A DNA stretch of 64,000 nt from Pseudaminobacter salicylatoxidans (GTDB lineage Bacteria; Pseudomonadota; Alphaproteobacteria; Rhizobiales; Rhizobiaceae): contig NZ_QGGG01000010.1 of the NCBI RefSeq assembly GCF_003148475.1, forward strand, positions 62,001-126,000. Reading direction: 5' to 3'. The notes beneath the pieces are model-generated. The model ran no database searches. It was given only the letters and a program-made list of their open reading frames with translations, and had not been told where the DNA came from. Both the position numbers and the translations under genes were made by a program. Below, one piece after another: positions 57,097 through 64,000 of the stretch; the stretch's first letter is position 1, and each line of letters begins with the position of its first letter.

Positions 57097-58138
57097 CAGT
57101 TGAAACCTTTTGCAGAAAAGCTAGCCTGGATCTTTCCTTACAAGCAAAAGAGAGACGCTTTTCCGCATCGGAAAATGGAAACGCCTTTCCACGCCAGCGG
57201 TCGACAAATCTCCGAATCTCCGCAATTACATCATCGCTTTCGGGGTCGATCTTCAGAAAGTAAGGCGCGCTTCCCAAATCCGTATCATCATAACCGCCAA
57301 TGACCGGAAGCCCATTTTCCACGTATTCACGAACCTTCAGAGGGCAGGCTTCCGTCATCTTCTTGCGCCCAAGCGCAAGCACAGCAACTCCAAAGTCCAT
57401 TTTTTTGTATAGTTGGCGCAAATCAGCGTCGTTCATCACCCCATGGAACAAAATATTATTCGCACCGCAATCTTTAAATGGGCCAACTATATGAAATTTG
57501 TACTCAGGAAGATTCCTGCAGATATCGAATAATATATCTATTCCGTGCCAATCCTGATCAGAACTGCAGACCATGATCAAACTGGGCGCATCACGAACAG
57601 GAATTTTGTCAGGAAGGCTCTTCGGAAATATCGCTCCATTGGAGATGACGCAACTTGGCGTATGCCAGGTACCATACCTCGCTTTGAGCTCCCGAGTTAC
57701 AAAAACTTCTCCACTCACGATGCCCTGCATAAAAATCTGTCCACAGCGATGCAGGGCAAATTTCACGAGCCCAACCCTCCCCGAACTACGAAGCTCGCCA
57801 TTGATATCGGAGTTGACCTCCTCGACCACAGGATACCCTTTGAGTATCCTGTGCAATCCTGGCCAGCGCAACATCTGCCGCATGTAAACGACATCCGGCG
57901 CAAATTGCTTCAATTCCTCACGAATCCGCCCTGCATTCAGACTCGCAGTAAACAGCGGCGACAGGATGGTCTTGCGTATAGGAAAGTGAACGCCGCCTTC
58001 TTCCGCGCAATCATGTGCGCGCAACACGATGTGACGGACGACATGCCCCTCACGCTCCCAGAAGCGCCGCTGCAGGGTAAGCTTTCTTCCGACGCCTCCC
58101 GATCCGGGTTTTTCGAAAGTCAGGTAAGCGATCCGCAC
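57089..58138 (-). CDS. Glycosyltransferase, GT4-like
   Basis: A 349-residue transferase starting MRIAYLTFEKPGSGGVGRKL, a typical GT-B opening with glycine-rich acceptor loop. The C-terminal half has LIMVCSSDQDWHGIDILFDI and VREYVENGLPVIGGYDD, the donor-binding lobe. It overlaps the downstream transferase by eight bases (coupled translation). Like that gene it is locally AT-rich. Donor and acceptor unknown. Confidence 0.82.
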   Translation of the reverse strand: MRIAYLTFEKPGSGGVGRKLTLQRRFWEREGHVVRHIVLRAHDCAEEGGVHFPIRKTILSPLFTASLNAGRIREELKQFAPDVVYMRQMLRWPGLHRILKGYPVVEEVNSDINGELRSSGRVGLVKFALHRCGQIFMQGIVSGEVFVTRELKARYGTWHTPSCVISNGAIFPKSLPDKIPVRDAPSLIMVCSSDQDWHGIDILFDICRNLPEYKFHIVGPFKDCGANNILFHGVMNDADLRQLYKKMDFGVAVLALGRKKMTEACPLKVREYVENGLPVIGGYDDTDLGSAPYFLKIDPESDDVIAEIRRFVDRWRGKAFPFSDAEKRLSFACKERSRLAFLQKVSTVA

Positions 58139-58247
58139 GAGCCTAGTCCTTCGCAGGCAGCAGTTTCCAGGTACGCCCTGCTTCGTCGCACCGGCGGCAT
58201 TTGAAGGCAGACTGCGCGATCACATACCAGACATAATTCGCTTTTTA

Positions 58248-59579
58248 TCAGGCTTTGACGACCTTTTCGCGGACGTCGCGATATTTGCCGCGAGTATCGA
58301 CGATCAGCTGAGCATGCTCGAGGATGAGATCATAGGAGAAGCGGGAGTGGTCGGTGAGCAGGACCACGCAGTCGTAGGAGGCGAGTGACTCTGGCGTCAA
58401 CTCCACCGATGAGAGATCAAAGCGATGTTCCCGCATCTTCGGGAAAACCGGGACATTGGGATCGGAATATTCGATATGTACCCCCTTGTCGCGCAGCAGT
58501 TCCATGACCATCACAGAGGGCGACTCGCGCATGTCGTCAACATCGCGCTTGTAGGCAATGCCGAGCGCCAGCACGCGGCTCCCCTTGAGGGGCTTGTTAC
58601 GTTCGTTGAGCGCATCGGCAATCTTGCCTACAACCCATTGCGGCATATCGCGATTGATTTCGCCCGCGAGTTCGATGAAGTGGGTGTTCAGAGAATATTC
58701 GCGCGCCTTCCACGTAAGGTAGAACGGATCGATCGGAATACAGTGGCCGCCCAGGCCTGGCCCCGGATAATAGGGCGTGAAGCCGAACGGCTTGGTTGCG
58801 GCGGCATCGACCACTTCGAAAATGTCGATGCCCATCTTGTCGGCGATCATCTTCATTTCGTTGACGAGACCGATATTCACGGCGCGCTGGATATTTTCCA
58901 GAAGCTTGGTGAGTTCGGCCGCACGCGTCGATCTCACCGGCACCACGCGGTCGATGACCTGCCCATACAGGGCAAGCCCGACCTGGAGACAGGCCGGAGT
59001 GTGCCCGCCGCAGACCTTGGGGATCGTGCGGGTGGTGAAATTCGGATTGCCGGGATCTTCGCGCTCGGGCGAGTAAACCAGGAAGAAATCGCTACCCACC
59101 CTGAGGCCTCGCGATTCCACGCGGGGCAGCAGCTCCTCCTCCGTCGTGCCCGGATAGGTCGTGCTTTCCAGCGACAATACCTGGCCGGGACGCAGATGGG
59201 GCACAATGGATTCGACCGTATCGATGACAAAGCTGAGGTCGGGCTCGCGGTGCTTGTTGAGCGGCGTGGGGACACAGACAATCAGTGCATCGACTTCCGC
59301 CGCACGCGAGAAATCGGTCGTTGCCTCAAAACCATTATCGATGGCAACTCCGATTTTTTCTGCTGAAATATGATCGATATAGCTTCGCTTGCGCGCCAGC
59401 ATATCGACCTTTGCCTGATCAATGTCGAAACCGACGACCTTGTAGCCGACTTCACTGAAGCGAAGCACCAATGGCAGGCCGACATAGCCAAGACCCAAAA
59501 TACCGATCCGCGCGGTTTTCTGCTCAAAGCCAGCAGCCAGATTCAAGCTTGCGGTGGAATGTGTGTTCAACGTTCCCAT
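58248..59579 (-). CDS. wbpA: UDP-N-acetylglucosamine 6-dehydrogenase, WbpA-like
   Basis: A 443-residue nucleotide-sugar dehydrogenase: Rossmann start [50 protein letters not shown] and the catalytic Cys in [16 protein letters not shown]. It oxidises UDP-GlcNAc to UDP-GlcNAcA, the first step of the GlcNAc3NAcA route. The ATG at 59579 directly abuts a GGAG; a GTG at 59585 is an alternative. Could also be UDP-glucose/mannosamine dehydrogenase, but the nearby WbpB/E/D set supports WbpA. Confidence 0.9.
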   Translation of the reverse strand: MGTLNTHSTASLNLAAGFEQKTARIGILGLGYVGLPLVLRFSEVGYKVVGFDIDQAKVDMLARKRSYIDHISAEKIGVAIDNGFEATTDFSRAAEVDALIVCVPTPLNKHREPDLSFVIDTVESIVPHLRPGQVLSLESTTYPGTTEEELLPRVESRGLRVGSDFFLVYSPEREDPGNPNFTTRTIPKVCGGHTPACLQVGLALYGQVIDRVVPVRSTRAAELTKLLENIQRAVNIGLVNEMKMIADKMGIDIFEVVDAAATKPFGFTPYYPGPGLGGHCIPIDPFYLTWKAREYSLNTHFIELAGEINRDMPQWVVGKIADALNERNKPLKGSRVLALGIAYKRDVDDMRESPSVMVMELLRDKGVHIEYSDPNVPVFPKMREHRFDLSSVELTPESLASYDCVVLLTDHSRFSYDLILEHAQLIVDTRGKYRDVREKVVKA

Positions 59580-59732
59580 CTCCACAGAGATCGACCAAAG
59601 CAGCGCTCCGGTCAGTTTACCTGCAGCGCGGAGGCAGTAGGCGTCCTGCCTCGCCTCCGCATCGCTTTTTTAAGATTGCGTTCGTTTTTCAGGGCGAGCG
59701 GCTCGCGTCAATCTTTTTTATCATCACATGAC

Positions 59733-61655
59733 CTAACGCGCTGAAACAGCGGGAGCGCCCTGAGAGTTCGTTTCCTTGTGATATTCGGGAACGATGTGCA
59801 GAAGAAGATCAACCGCTCTTTTCGCATCTTCCCTCAGCGCAGCGGCCTCGATGCCCGACAACGTCTGATGAAGCAGGGCACGATCAATGACACGGGGCGA
59901 TGCAACCACGAACGCCTCGTCGTCTTGATGATCCTGGATTTCCGAGGGATCGAAGAGCTCCTCGAACAGTTTTTCGCCGGGACGCAAACCTGTGAATTTG
60001 ATGTCTATGTCGATGCGCGGGCGCAAACCCGCAAGCTGGATCATCCGCTCGGCAAGATCCACGATGCGGACCGGCTTGCCCATGTCCAACACCATGATCT
60101 TGCCGCGTTCTCCCTTGCACCACTGCGTATGGGCGGATGCATGGAGCACCAGTCGCACTGCCTCCGGTATCGTCATGAAATAGCGCACTATATGCGGATG
60201 CGTGACGGTGACAGGGCCACCCGCATTGATCTGTTCCTGGAAGCGGGGGACGACCGACCCGTTCGATCCCAGGACATTGCCAAAGCGGACGGTCCTGAAG
60301 GTGGTGTTGGACGAAACGACGTCCAGCGCCTGACAATATGCTTCGGCTGCGCGCTTCGTCGCTCCCATGATATTGGTCGGATTGACGGCCTTGTCGGTCG
60401 AGATCATCACGAATGCGGAGGTGCCGAATTCGAGCGCGGCGTCGGCAACGTTGCGCGTGCCGAGCACGTTGGTCTTGATGCCTTCCAGCGGATTTTCTTC
60501 AACCAGTGGCACATGCTTCAAGGCCGCCGCGTGGAAAACGACGTCCGGGCGATATTCGGCAAAAACCTCGGAAACACGCTCGGCTTCGCGAACATTCACG
60601 ATGCGGGTGACGATATCGAGATTCGGGAAAGTCTCCCGCAGTTCCTTGTCCAGCAGATAGATGTGCAATTCCGAATTGTCGGTGATGATCAGCCGTCGCG
60701 GTTGGAAAGCCGCGATCTGCCGGCAAAGTTCCGAGCCGATCGAGCCCCCTGCGCCCGTGGCAAGCACGACGCAACCCCGGATCAGACGGGCCACGTCTTC
60801 CACATCCCGCTTGACTTCCGGCCTGCCCAACAGATCGCCGAGTTCAATAGGCTTCAACTCCCACAGCGAACTTGCGGTGATGGACGCAGTCTGTGTCACA
60901 TCAGGAAGCCGGGATACCTTGATGCCGGCCGAGGTGGCGAGTTCAAGCAATTCATTCAGCCGCCGCCGGTTCGGCTGGCGCTCGGCAACCACCAGTTCCG
61001 TGACCTTGATACCGTTCTTGGCATAACGGCTGACCAGCGTCGGCAGTGCCTCGAGGCTGTGATAGATCGGCACGCCCTGGACCGAGCGCGGTCCTATCTT
61101 CTTGCCGTCTTCGATAACGGCAACGACTGCCATCTGCCGGCTGCGCAGGCGCTGGCTGGTACGGATGAAACCCTCCGCTTCTTCCGTCAGTCCGCAGATG
61201 AGGATATTGCGATCCGCCCTGTGATAGGCGCGGCGACGCCCCAAAAGGTGAATGTCCCATCCATCCACCAGAAGACGGTATCCCAAGCGAATGCTGGAAA
61301 GGCCACCGATCAGGAAAAGCACCGTAAGAACGGGGACGCTACGGGGAACGTTGTCAGCGCGCGACACCAGAAATGCCGCCATGGTGTAGAGAAGGACCGC
61401 GCAGACGACCGCCTTGATGAGCGCCGTCAGTTCCGGGATCGACACGAATCGCCATGAGCCGCGTGTAACCGAGAAAAAATGGAAGCAGACGCCGCAGATG
61501 GCGGTAAAGCCAATCGCCTTCTCGTGCAGACCCGGCACACGATAGAGCATCGCCGGATAGCCGATCACCACGGCATAGGCAGCATAAAAGGATGCGAGCG
61601 CAATAAGGGCATCGCAAATCGCGACAAAATACTGACGCAAATAATATCTTGTCAC
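59733..61655 (-). CDS. wbpM: Membrane NDP-sugar 4,6-dehydratase, WbpM/CapD-like
   Basis: About 640 residues. Four N-terminal TM segments (to about 130) precede two Rossmann-like regions. The C-terminal catalytic domain has GAGGSIGSELCRQ and an active-site segment ISTDKAVNPTNIMGATKRAAE in which the usual catalytic Tyr is Met, as in large WbpM-type enzymes (Ser-Met-Lys). It converts UDP-GlcNAc to the 4-keto-6-deoxy sugar used for QuiNAc/FucNAc. A GTG at 61655 after GAGGGA gives MTRYYLRQYF; TTG at 61703 is the longer alternative. Last gene of the glycan locus on this strand. Confidence 0.92.
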   Translation of the reverse strand: MTRYYLRQYFVAICDALIALASFYAAYAVVIGYPAMLYRVPGLHEKAIGFTAICGVCFHFFSVTRGSWRFVSIPELTALIKAVVCAVLLYTMAAFLVSRADNVPRSVPVLTVLFLIGGLSSIRLGYRLLVDGWDIHLLGRRRAYHRADRNILICGLTEEAEGFIRTSQRLRSRQMAVVAVIEDGKKIGPRSVQGVPIYHSLEALPTLVSRYAKNGIKVTELVVAERQPNRRRLNELLELATSAGIKVSRLPDVTQTASITASSLWELKPIELGDLLGRPEVKRDVEDVARLIRGCVVLATGAGGSIGSELCRQIAAFQPRRLIITDNSELHIYLLDKELRETFPNLDIVTRIVNVREAERVSEVFAEYRPDVVFHAAALKHVPLVEENPLEGIKTNVLGTRNVADAALEFGTSAFVMISTDKAVNPTNIMGATKRAAEAYCQALDVVSSNTTFRTVRFGNVLGSNGSVVPRFQEQINAGGPVTVTHPHIVRYFMTIPEAVRLVLHASAHTQWCKGERGKIMVLDMGKPVRIVDLAERMIQLAGLRPRIDIDIKFTGLRPGEKLFEELFDPSEIQDHQDDEAFVVASPRVIDRALLHQTLSGIEAAALREDAKRAVDLLLHIVPEYHKETNSQGAPAVSAR

Positions 61656-61920
61656 GGCAGCGACTGTCCCTCTATTCCTCGAGCCGTTCCAGATCAAATG
61701 CAATGCTCACGTCGCGATGCCGCATCATCCCTGGCTGCCGCAGGTACATAGCAATCGATAATCCCCGCCCGCGACAGAAGAATTCCCAGCCTCACGGCGA
61801 GTTTTCCTGCGATGCCGTGAATATGCTTAGCACGGCCGCTTCGCATATCGAACCCCCCAATTGCGACCTCGATATGATCCTGTTGTTTCGGTTGCGACCG
61901 GTCGGCGACGTGGAACCCGG

Positions 61921-63021
61921 CTATACCCGGAAATGCTTGGAGAGCTTCAGCCCTTGCGCCTGATAATTGGAGCCGAGGTCTGCGCCATAAAGCGCTTTCG
62001 GGCGTGACAGCATGCACTCATAGACGAGGCGTCCGACGATCTGCCCGTGCTCCAGAATGAACGGCACTTCGTGGCTGCGCACTTCCAGTACCGCGCGGCT
62101 GCCCGTGCCGCCGGCTGAGGAATGACCGAAACCCGGATCGAAGAACCCGGCATAGTGGACACGGAATTCACCCACCAGCGGATCGAACGGGGTCATCTCG
62201 GCCGCGTGCCCCGGCGGCACGTGCACGGCTTCGCGGCTGACGAGGATGTAGAACTCATCCGGATCGAGAACCAACTCGCCAGCGCCGCGTCGATAGAGCG
62301 GTTCCCAGAAGTCATCGGCGTCCTGAGCGGCACGCTTGTCGACATCGATCAGCCCGGTGTGGTGCTTGGCGCGATAGCCTATCAGCCCTTCCCTGCCCCC
62401 TTGGAGATCGATCGAAAGCGCGATGCCACCGCCCGATATATTCGGAGTCTCGGAGGCCACCAGCGTCTCCGCGCCGTGCAGTTCATGCAGTTCGGCTTCC
62501 GTCAGGATCGCCTTGCCGATGCGGAAACGGATTTGAGACAGGCGCGAACCGGTGCGCACGATGATCGGGAAGGTGCGCGGGCTGACTTCCATATAAAGCG
62601 GCCCGGCATAACCCGCCGGAATCTTGTCGAACTCCTGCCCATGGTCGGTCATCACGCGCGTGAAAATATCGAGGCGACCCGTGGAACTCTTCGGATTGGC
62701 CGAGGCGGAAATGTCAGCCGGCAGCACCAGCCCCTCCAGGAGCGGCACAATGTAGACGCAGCCGGTTTCCAGCACAGCGCCCTCAGTCAGGTCTATCTCG
62801 TGCAGCTTCAGGCGCTCGAGTTTTTCGCCAACCCTGTGGCCGGGTCCGGGAAGGAAGCTCGCACGCACACGATACGCCTTTTCGCCCAGACGCAGATCGA
62901 GACTGGCCGGCTGGATCTGGTCGGCGTCGAGCGGGCGTGCGGAGGTCAGTGCCCCCGACTGGAAGAGTGCCGCGATGTCCCGATCCGGGAGAATGCCTGC
63001 CTTGGCCAATACGTGCTCCAT
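61921..63021 (-). CDS. dcd: dCTP deaminase, long two-domain form
   Basis: A 366-residue trimeric dUTPase-fold protein that deaminates dCTP to dUTP for thymidylate supply. Each half resembles a dCTP deaminase/dUTPase domain: PASLDLRLGEKAYRVRASF with SSTGRLDIFTRVMTDHG in the first, LIDVDKRAAQDADDF and RSHEVPFILEHGQIV in the second. Ordinary bacterial Dcd is about 190 residues; this doubled length is typical of the alphaproteobacterial form. Start 63021 (MEHVLAKAGILPD) was chosen over 63066. Divergent from metZ. Confidence 0.9.
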   Translation of the reverse strand: MEHVLAKAGILPDRDIAALFQSGALTSARPLDADQIQPASLDLRLGEKAYRVRASFLPGPGHRVGEKLERLKLHEIDLTEGAVLETGCVYIVPLLEGLVLPADISASANPKSSTGRLDIFTRVMTDHGQEFDKIPAGYAGPLYMEVSPRTFPIIVRTGSRLSQIRFRIGKAILTEAELHELHGAETLVASETPNISGGGIALSIDLQGGREGLIGYRAKHHTGLIDVDKRAAQDADDFWEPLYRRGAGELVLDPDEFYILVSREAVHVPPGHAAEMTPFDPLVGEFRVHYAGFFDPGFGHSSAGGTGSRAVLEVRSHEVPFILEHGQIVGRLVYECMLSRPKALYGADLGSNYQAQGLKLSKHFRV

Positions 63022-63057
63022 GAAATTTGGTCGAAGGAGGTTTAATGATGTGTGCCA

Positions 63058-63086
63058 TTGACGCAAGCCGGCACGAGGTCTAAAGG
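63058..63086 (+). promoter_or_regulatory. Candidate promoter of the metZ leader
   Basis: TTGACG (63058-63063) and a TCTAAA-type -10 region at 63079-63084 (or TAAAGG at 63081-63086) are spaced 15-17 bases. The start would fall near 63090, immediately before the SAM-II aptamer at 63095, as expected for a riboswitch leader. Confidence 0.4.
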
Positions 63087-63094
63087 GGCGTTAT

Positions 63095-63150
63095 CCCGTG
63101 GTGATTTGCCGGTCGGCTTGCAGCCACGTTAAACAAGTCGCTAAAGGGCC
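63095..63150 (+). ncRNA. SAM-II riboswitch upstream of metZ
   Basis: The aptamer matches the SAM-II consensus. P1 pairs CGTGG (63097-63101) with CCACG (63124-63128), and the loop begins with the conserved TGATTT. A pseudoknot pairs GGCTTG (63115-63120) with CAAGTC (63134-63139, one G-U), followed by the conserved GCTAAA. SAM-II is found upstream of metA/metZ in alphaproteobacteria. A terminator follows, so the expected mechanism is SAM-triggered premature termination. Confidence 0.92.
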
Positions 63151-63156
63151 GTTTGC

Positions 63157-63191
63157 AAACCGGCATGCGACTTTTCGCGGCCGGTTTTTTT
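63157..63191 (+). terminator. Intrinsic terminator of the metZ leader
   Basis: Stem AACCGGC / GCCGGTT encloses an inner GCG/CGC pairing, and is followed by a run of seven Ts. It lies directly after the riboswitch and about 20 bases before the metZ ATG, so it is the expression platform. Confidence 0.85.
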
Positions 63192-63208
63192 GTGTTTGGA
63201 TCAGGGCT

Positions 63209-64000
63209 ATGACGAACGATAAGCGCGATTGGAAACCTGCAACCCAACTTGTCCATTCCGGAGTGCTTCGCTCCGAATTCGGCGAAACTGCCGAGGCGAT
63301 GTTTCTCACGCAGGGGTATGTCTACGAGACCGCAGAAGCGGCGGAAGCCCGATTCAAGGGCGAAAATCCCGGCTTCATCTATTCGCGCTACGCCAATCCG
63401 ACCGTCGACATGTTCGAAAAGCGCATGTGCGCGCTGGAAGGCGCGGAAGAAGCTCGCGCGTTGGCGTCCGGCATGGCAGCGGTAACGGCCGCGATCCTGT
63501 GCAGCCTGAAGGCAGGGGACCACATCGTGGCGGCGCGCGCGCTGTTCGGCTCCTGTCGTTGGGTGGTGGAGACCCTCGCGCCCCGCTACGGCATCGAGGC
63601 AACCCTGGTAGACGGCCGCGACATCGCCAACTGGGAACGGGCCGTGCGGCCCAACACGAAGATATTCTTCCTCGAAAGTCCGACCAATCCAACGCTCGAA
63701 GTGGTGGACATTGCGGCGGTGGCGGCCCTTGCCAACTCCATCGGCGCGCGGCTCATCGTCGACAATGTCTTCGCGACCCCGCTGATGCAGAAGCCGCTGC
63801 AGCTTGGTGCGCATGTCGTCGTCTATTCGGCCACCAAGCATATCGACGGCCAGGGCCGATGCCTCGGCGGCGTTATCCTTTCCGACAAGCAATGGATCGA
63901 GGAAAGCCTGCAGGATTATTTCCGCCATACCGGCCCGAGCCTTTCGCCATTCAACGCCTGGACGATGTTGAAGGGCCTTGAGACGCTGCCGCTGCGCGTG
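63209..64000 (+). CDS. metZ: O-succinylhomoserine sulfhydrylase, 3' end beyond the window
   Basis: The ATG at 63209 opens a frame with no stop to the window edge (264 codons). It is a Cys/Met metabolism PLP enzyme: IYSRYANPTVDMFEKR, ALASGMAAV, FLESPTNPTLEV and the PLP lysine in VVYSATKHIDG (K210). The start MTNDKRDWKPATQLVHSG and the long NTR typical of MetZ suggest O-succinylhomoserine sulfhydrylase rather than cystathionine gamma-synthase. The SAM-II leader supports a methionine-pathway role. Full length should be about 390-400 residues. Confidence 0.94.
   Translation, partial: MTNDKRDWKPATQLVHSGVLRSEFGETAEAMFLTQGYVYETAEAAEARFKGENPGFIYSRYANPTVDMFEKRMCALEGAEEARALASGMAAVTAAILCSLKAGDHIVAARALFGSCRWVVETLAPRYGIEATLVDGRDIANWERAVRPNTKIFFLESPTNPTLEVVDIAAVAALANSIGARLIVDNVFATPLMQKPLQLGAHVVVYSATKHIDGQGRCLGGVILSDKQWIEESLQDYFRHTGPSLSPFNAWTMLKGLETLPLRV

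Noticed and set aside
63045-63083. A 12-codon ORF (ATGATG start, Met/Cys codons, AAGGAGG site) just before the metZ riboswitch
   Set aside because: It overlaps the likely promoter (63058-63086) and would lie upstream of the predicted transcript start. The Met and Cys codons are intriguing but too few, and the SAM-II riboswitch already explains regulation.

Overview
The window is chromosomal DNA from a high-GC alphaproteobacterium, most likely Rhizobiales of the Phyllobacteriaceae/Mesorhizobium type. The evidence is the block murA-DUF2948-hisD-UPF0262-LMW phosphatase-infA-maf-yacG, a C4-pathway 5-aminolevulinate synthase (hemA), an SSF-domain hybrid histidine kinase, a long two-domain dCTP deaminase and a SAM-II riboswitch in front of metZ. 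Nearly all real genes were recognised at family level. No CRISPR array, transposase or rRNA was seen.

Layout: (1) 1-1.8 kb is the end of an integrated element: a small excisionase-like ORF overlapping a tyrosine integrase, a zinc-ribbon ORF, and a truncated tRNA-Thr(GGT) that probably marks the attachment site. (2) 1.9-8.0 kb is core housekeeping DNA ending in tRNA-Phe. (3) 8.2-31 kb is mixed metabolism and envelope: a FAD monooxygenase, an Fbp-type ABC importer, an RND efflux pair, HdeD plus a membrane metallophosphoesterase, an alcohol dehydrogenase, a CLC channel, a glycine-zipper lipoprotein, DedA, MprF, a DegP-type protease and hydantoinase. (4) 31-35.4 kb holds DadA and a three-gene glycan operon (GT25, O-antigen ligase/polymerase-like, galE). 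(5) 35.7-48.3 kb holds hemA with an FNR/FixK-like box, two aminotransferases, MscL, the SSF hybrid kinase with a tail-to-tail LuxR-type regulator, pyrD, a MATE exporter and tRNA-Gly. (6) 48.4-61.7 kb is a polysaccharide (O-antigen/EPS-like) locus. (7) 61.9-64 kb holds dcd and a SAM-II-controlled metZ that runs off the end.

The polysaccharide locus encodes WbpA-, WbpB-, WbpE- and WbpD-like enzymes, which together fit synthesis of UDP-GlcNAc3NAcA. It also encodes a WbpM-like C6 dehydratase, a WbpV/WreQ-like reductase and a PglC/WreU-like initiating transferase, which fit a QuiNAc- or FucNAc-initiated glycan, plus three glycosyltransferases. Among these sits a DUF2793 protein that looks like a phage or gene-transfer-agent tail fibre. 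No unmistakably new system was found. The most curious items are this fibre gene in the glycan locus, the broken tRNA-Thr beside the integrase, and the FNR-like box at hemA.
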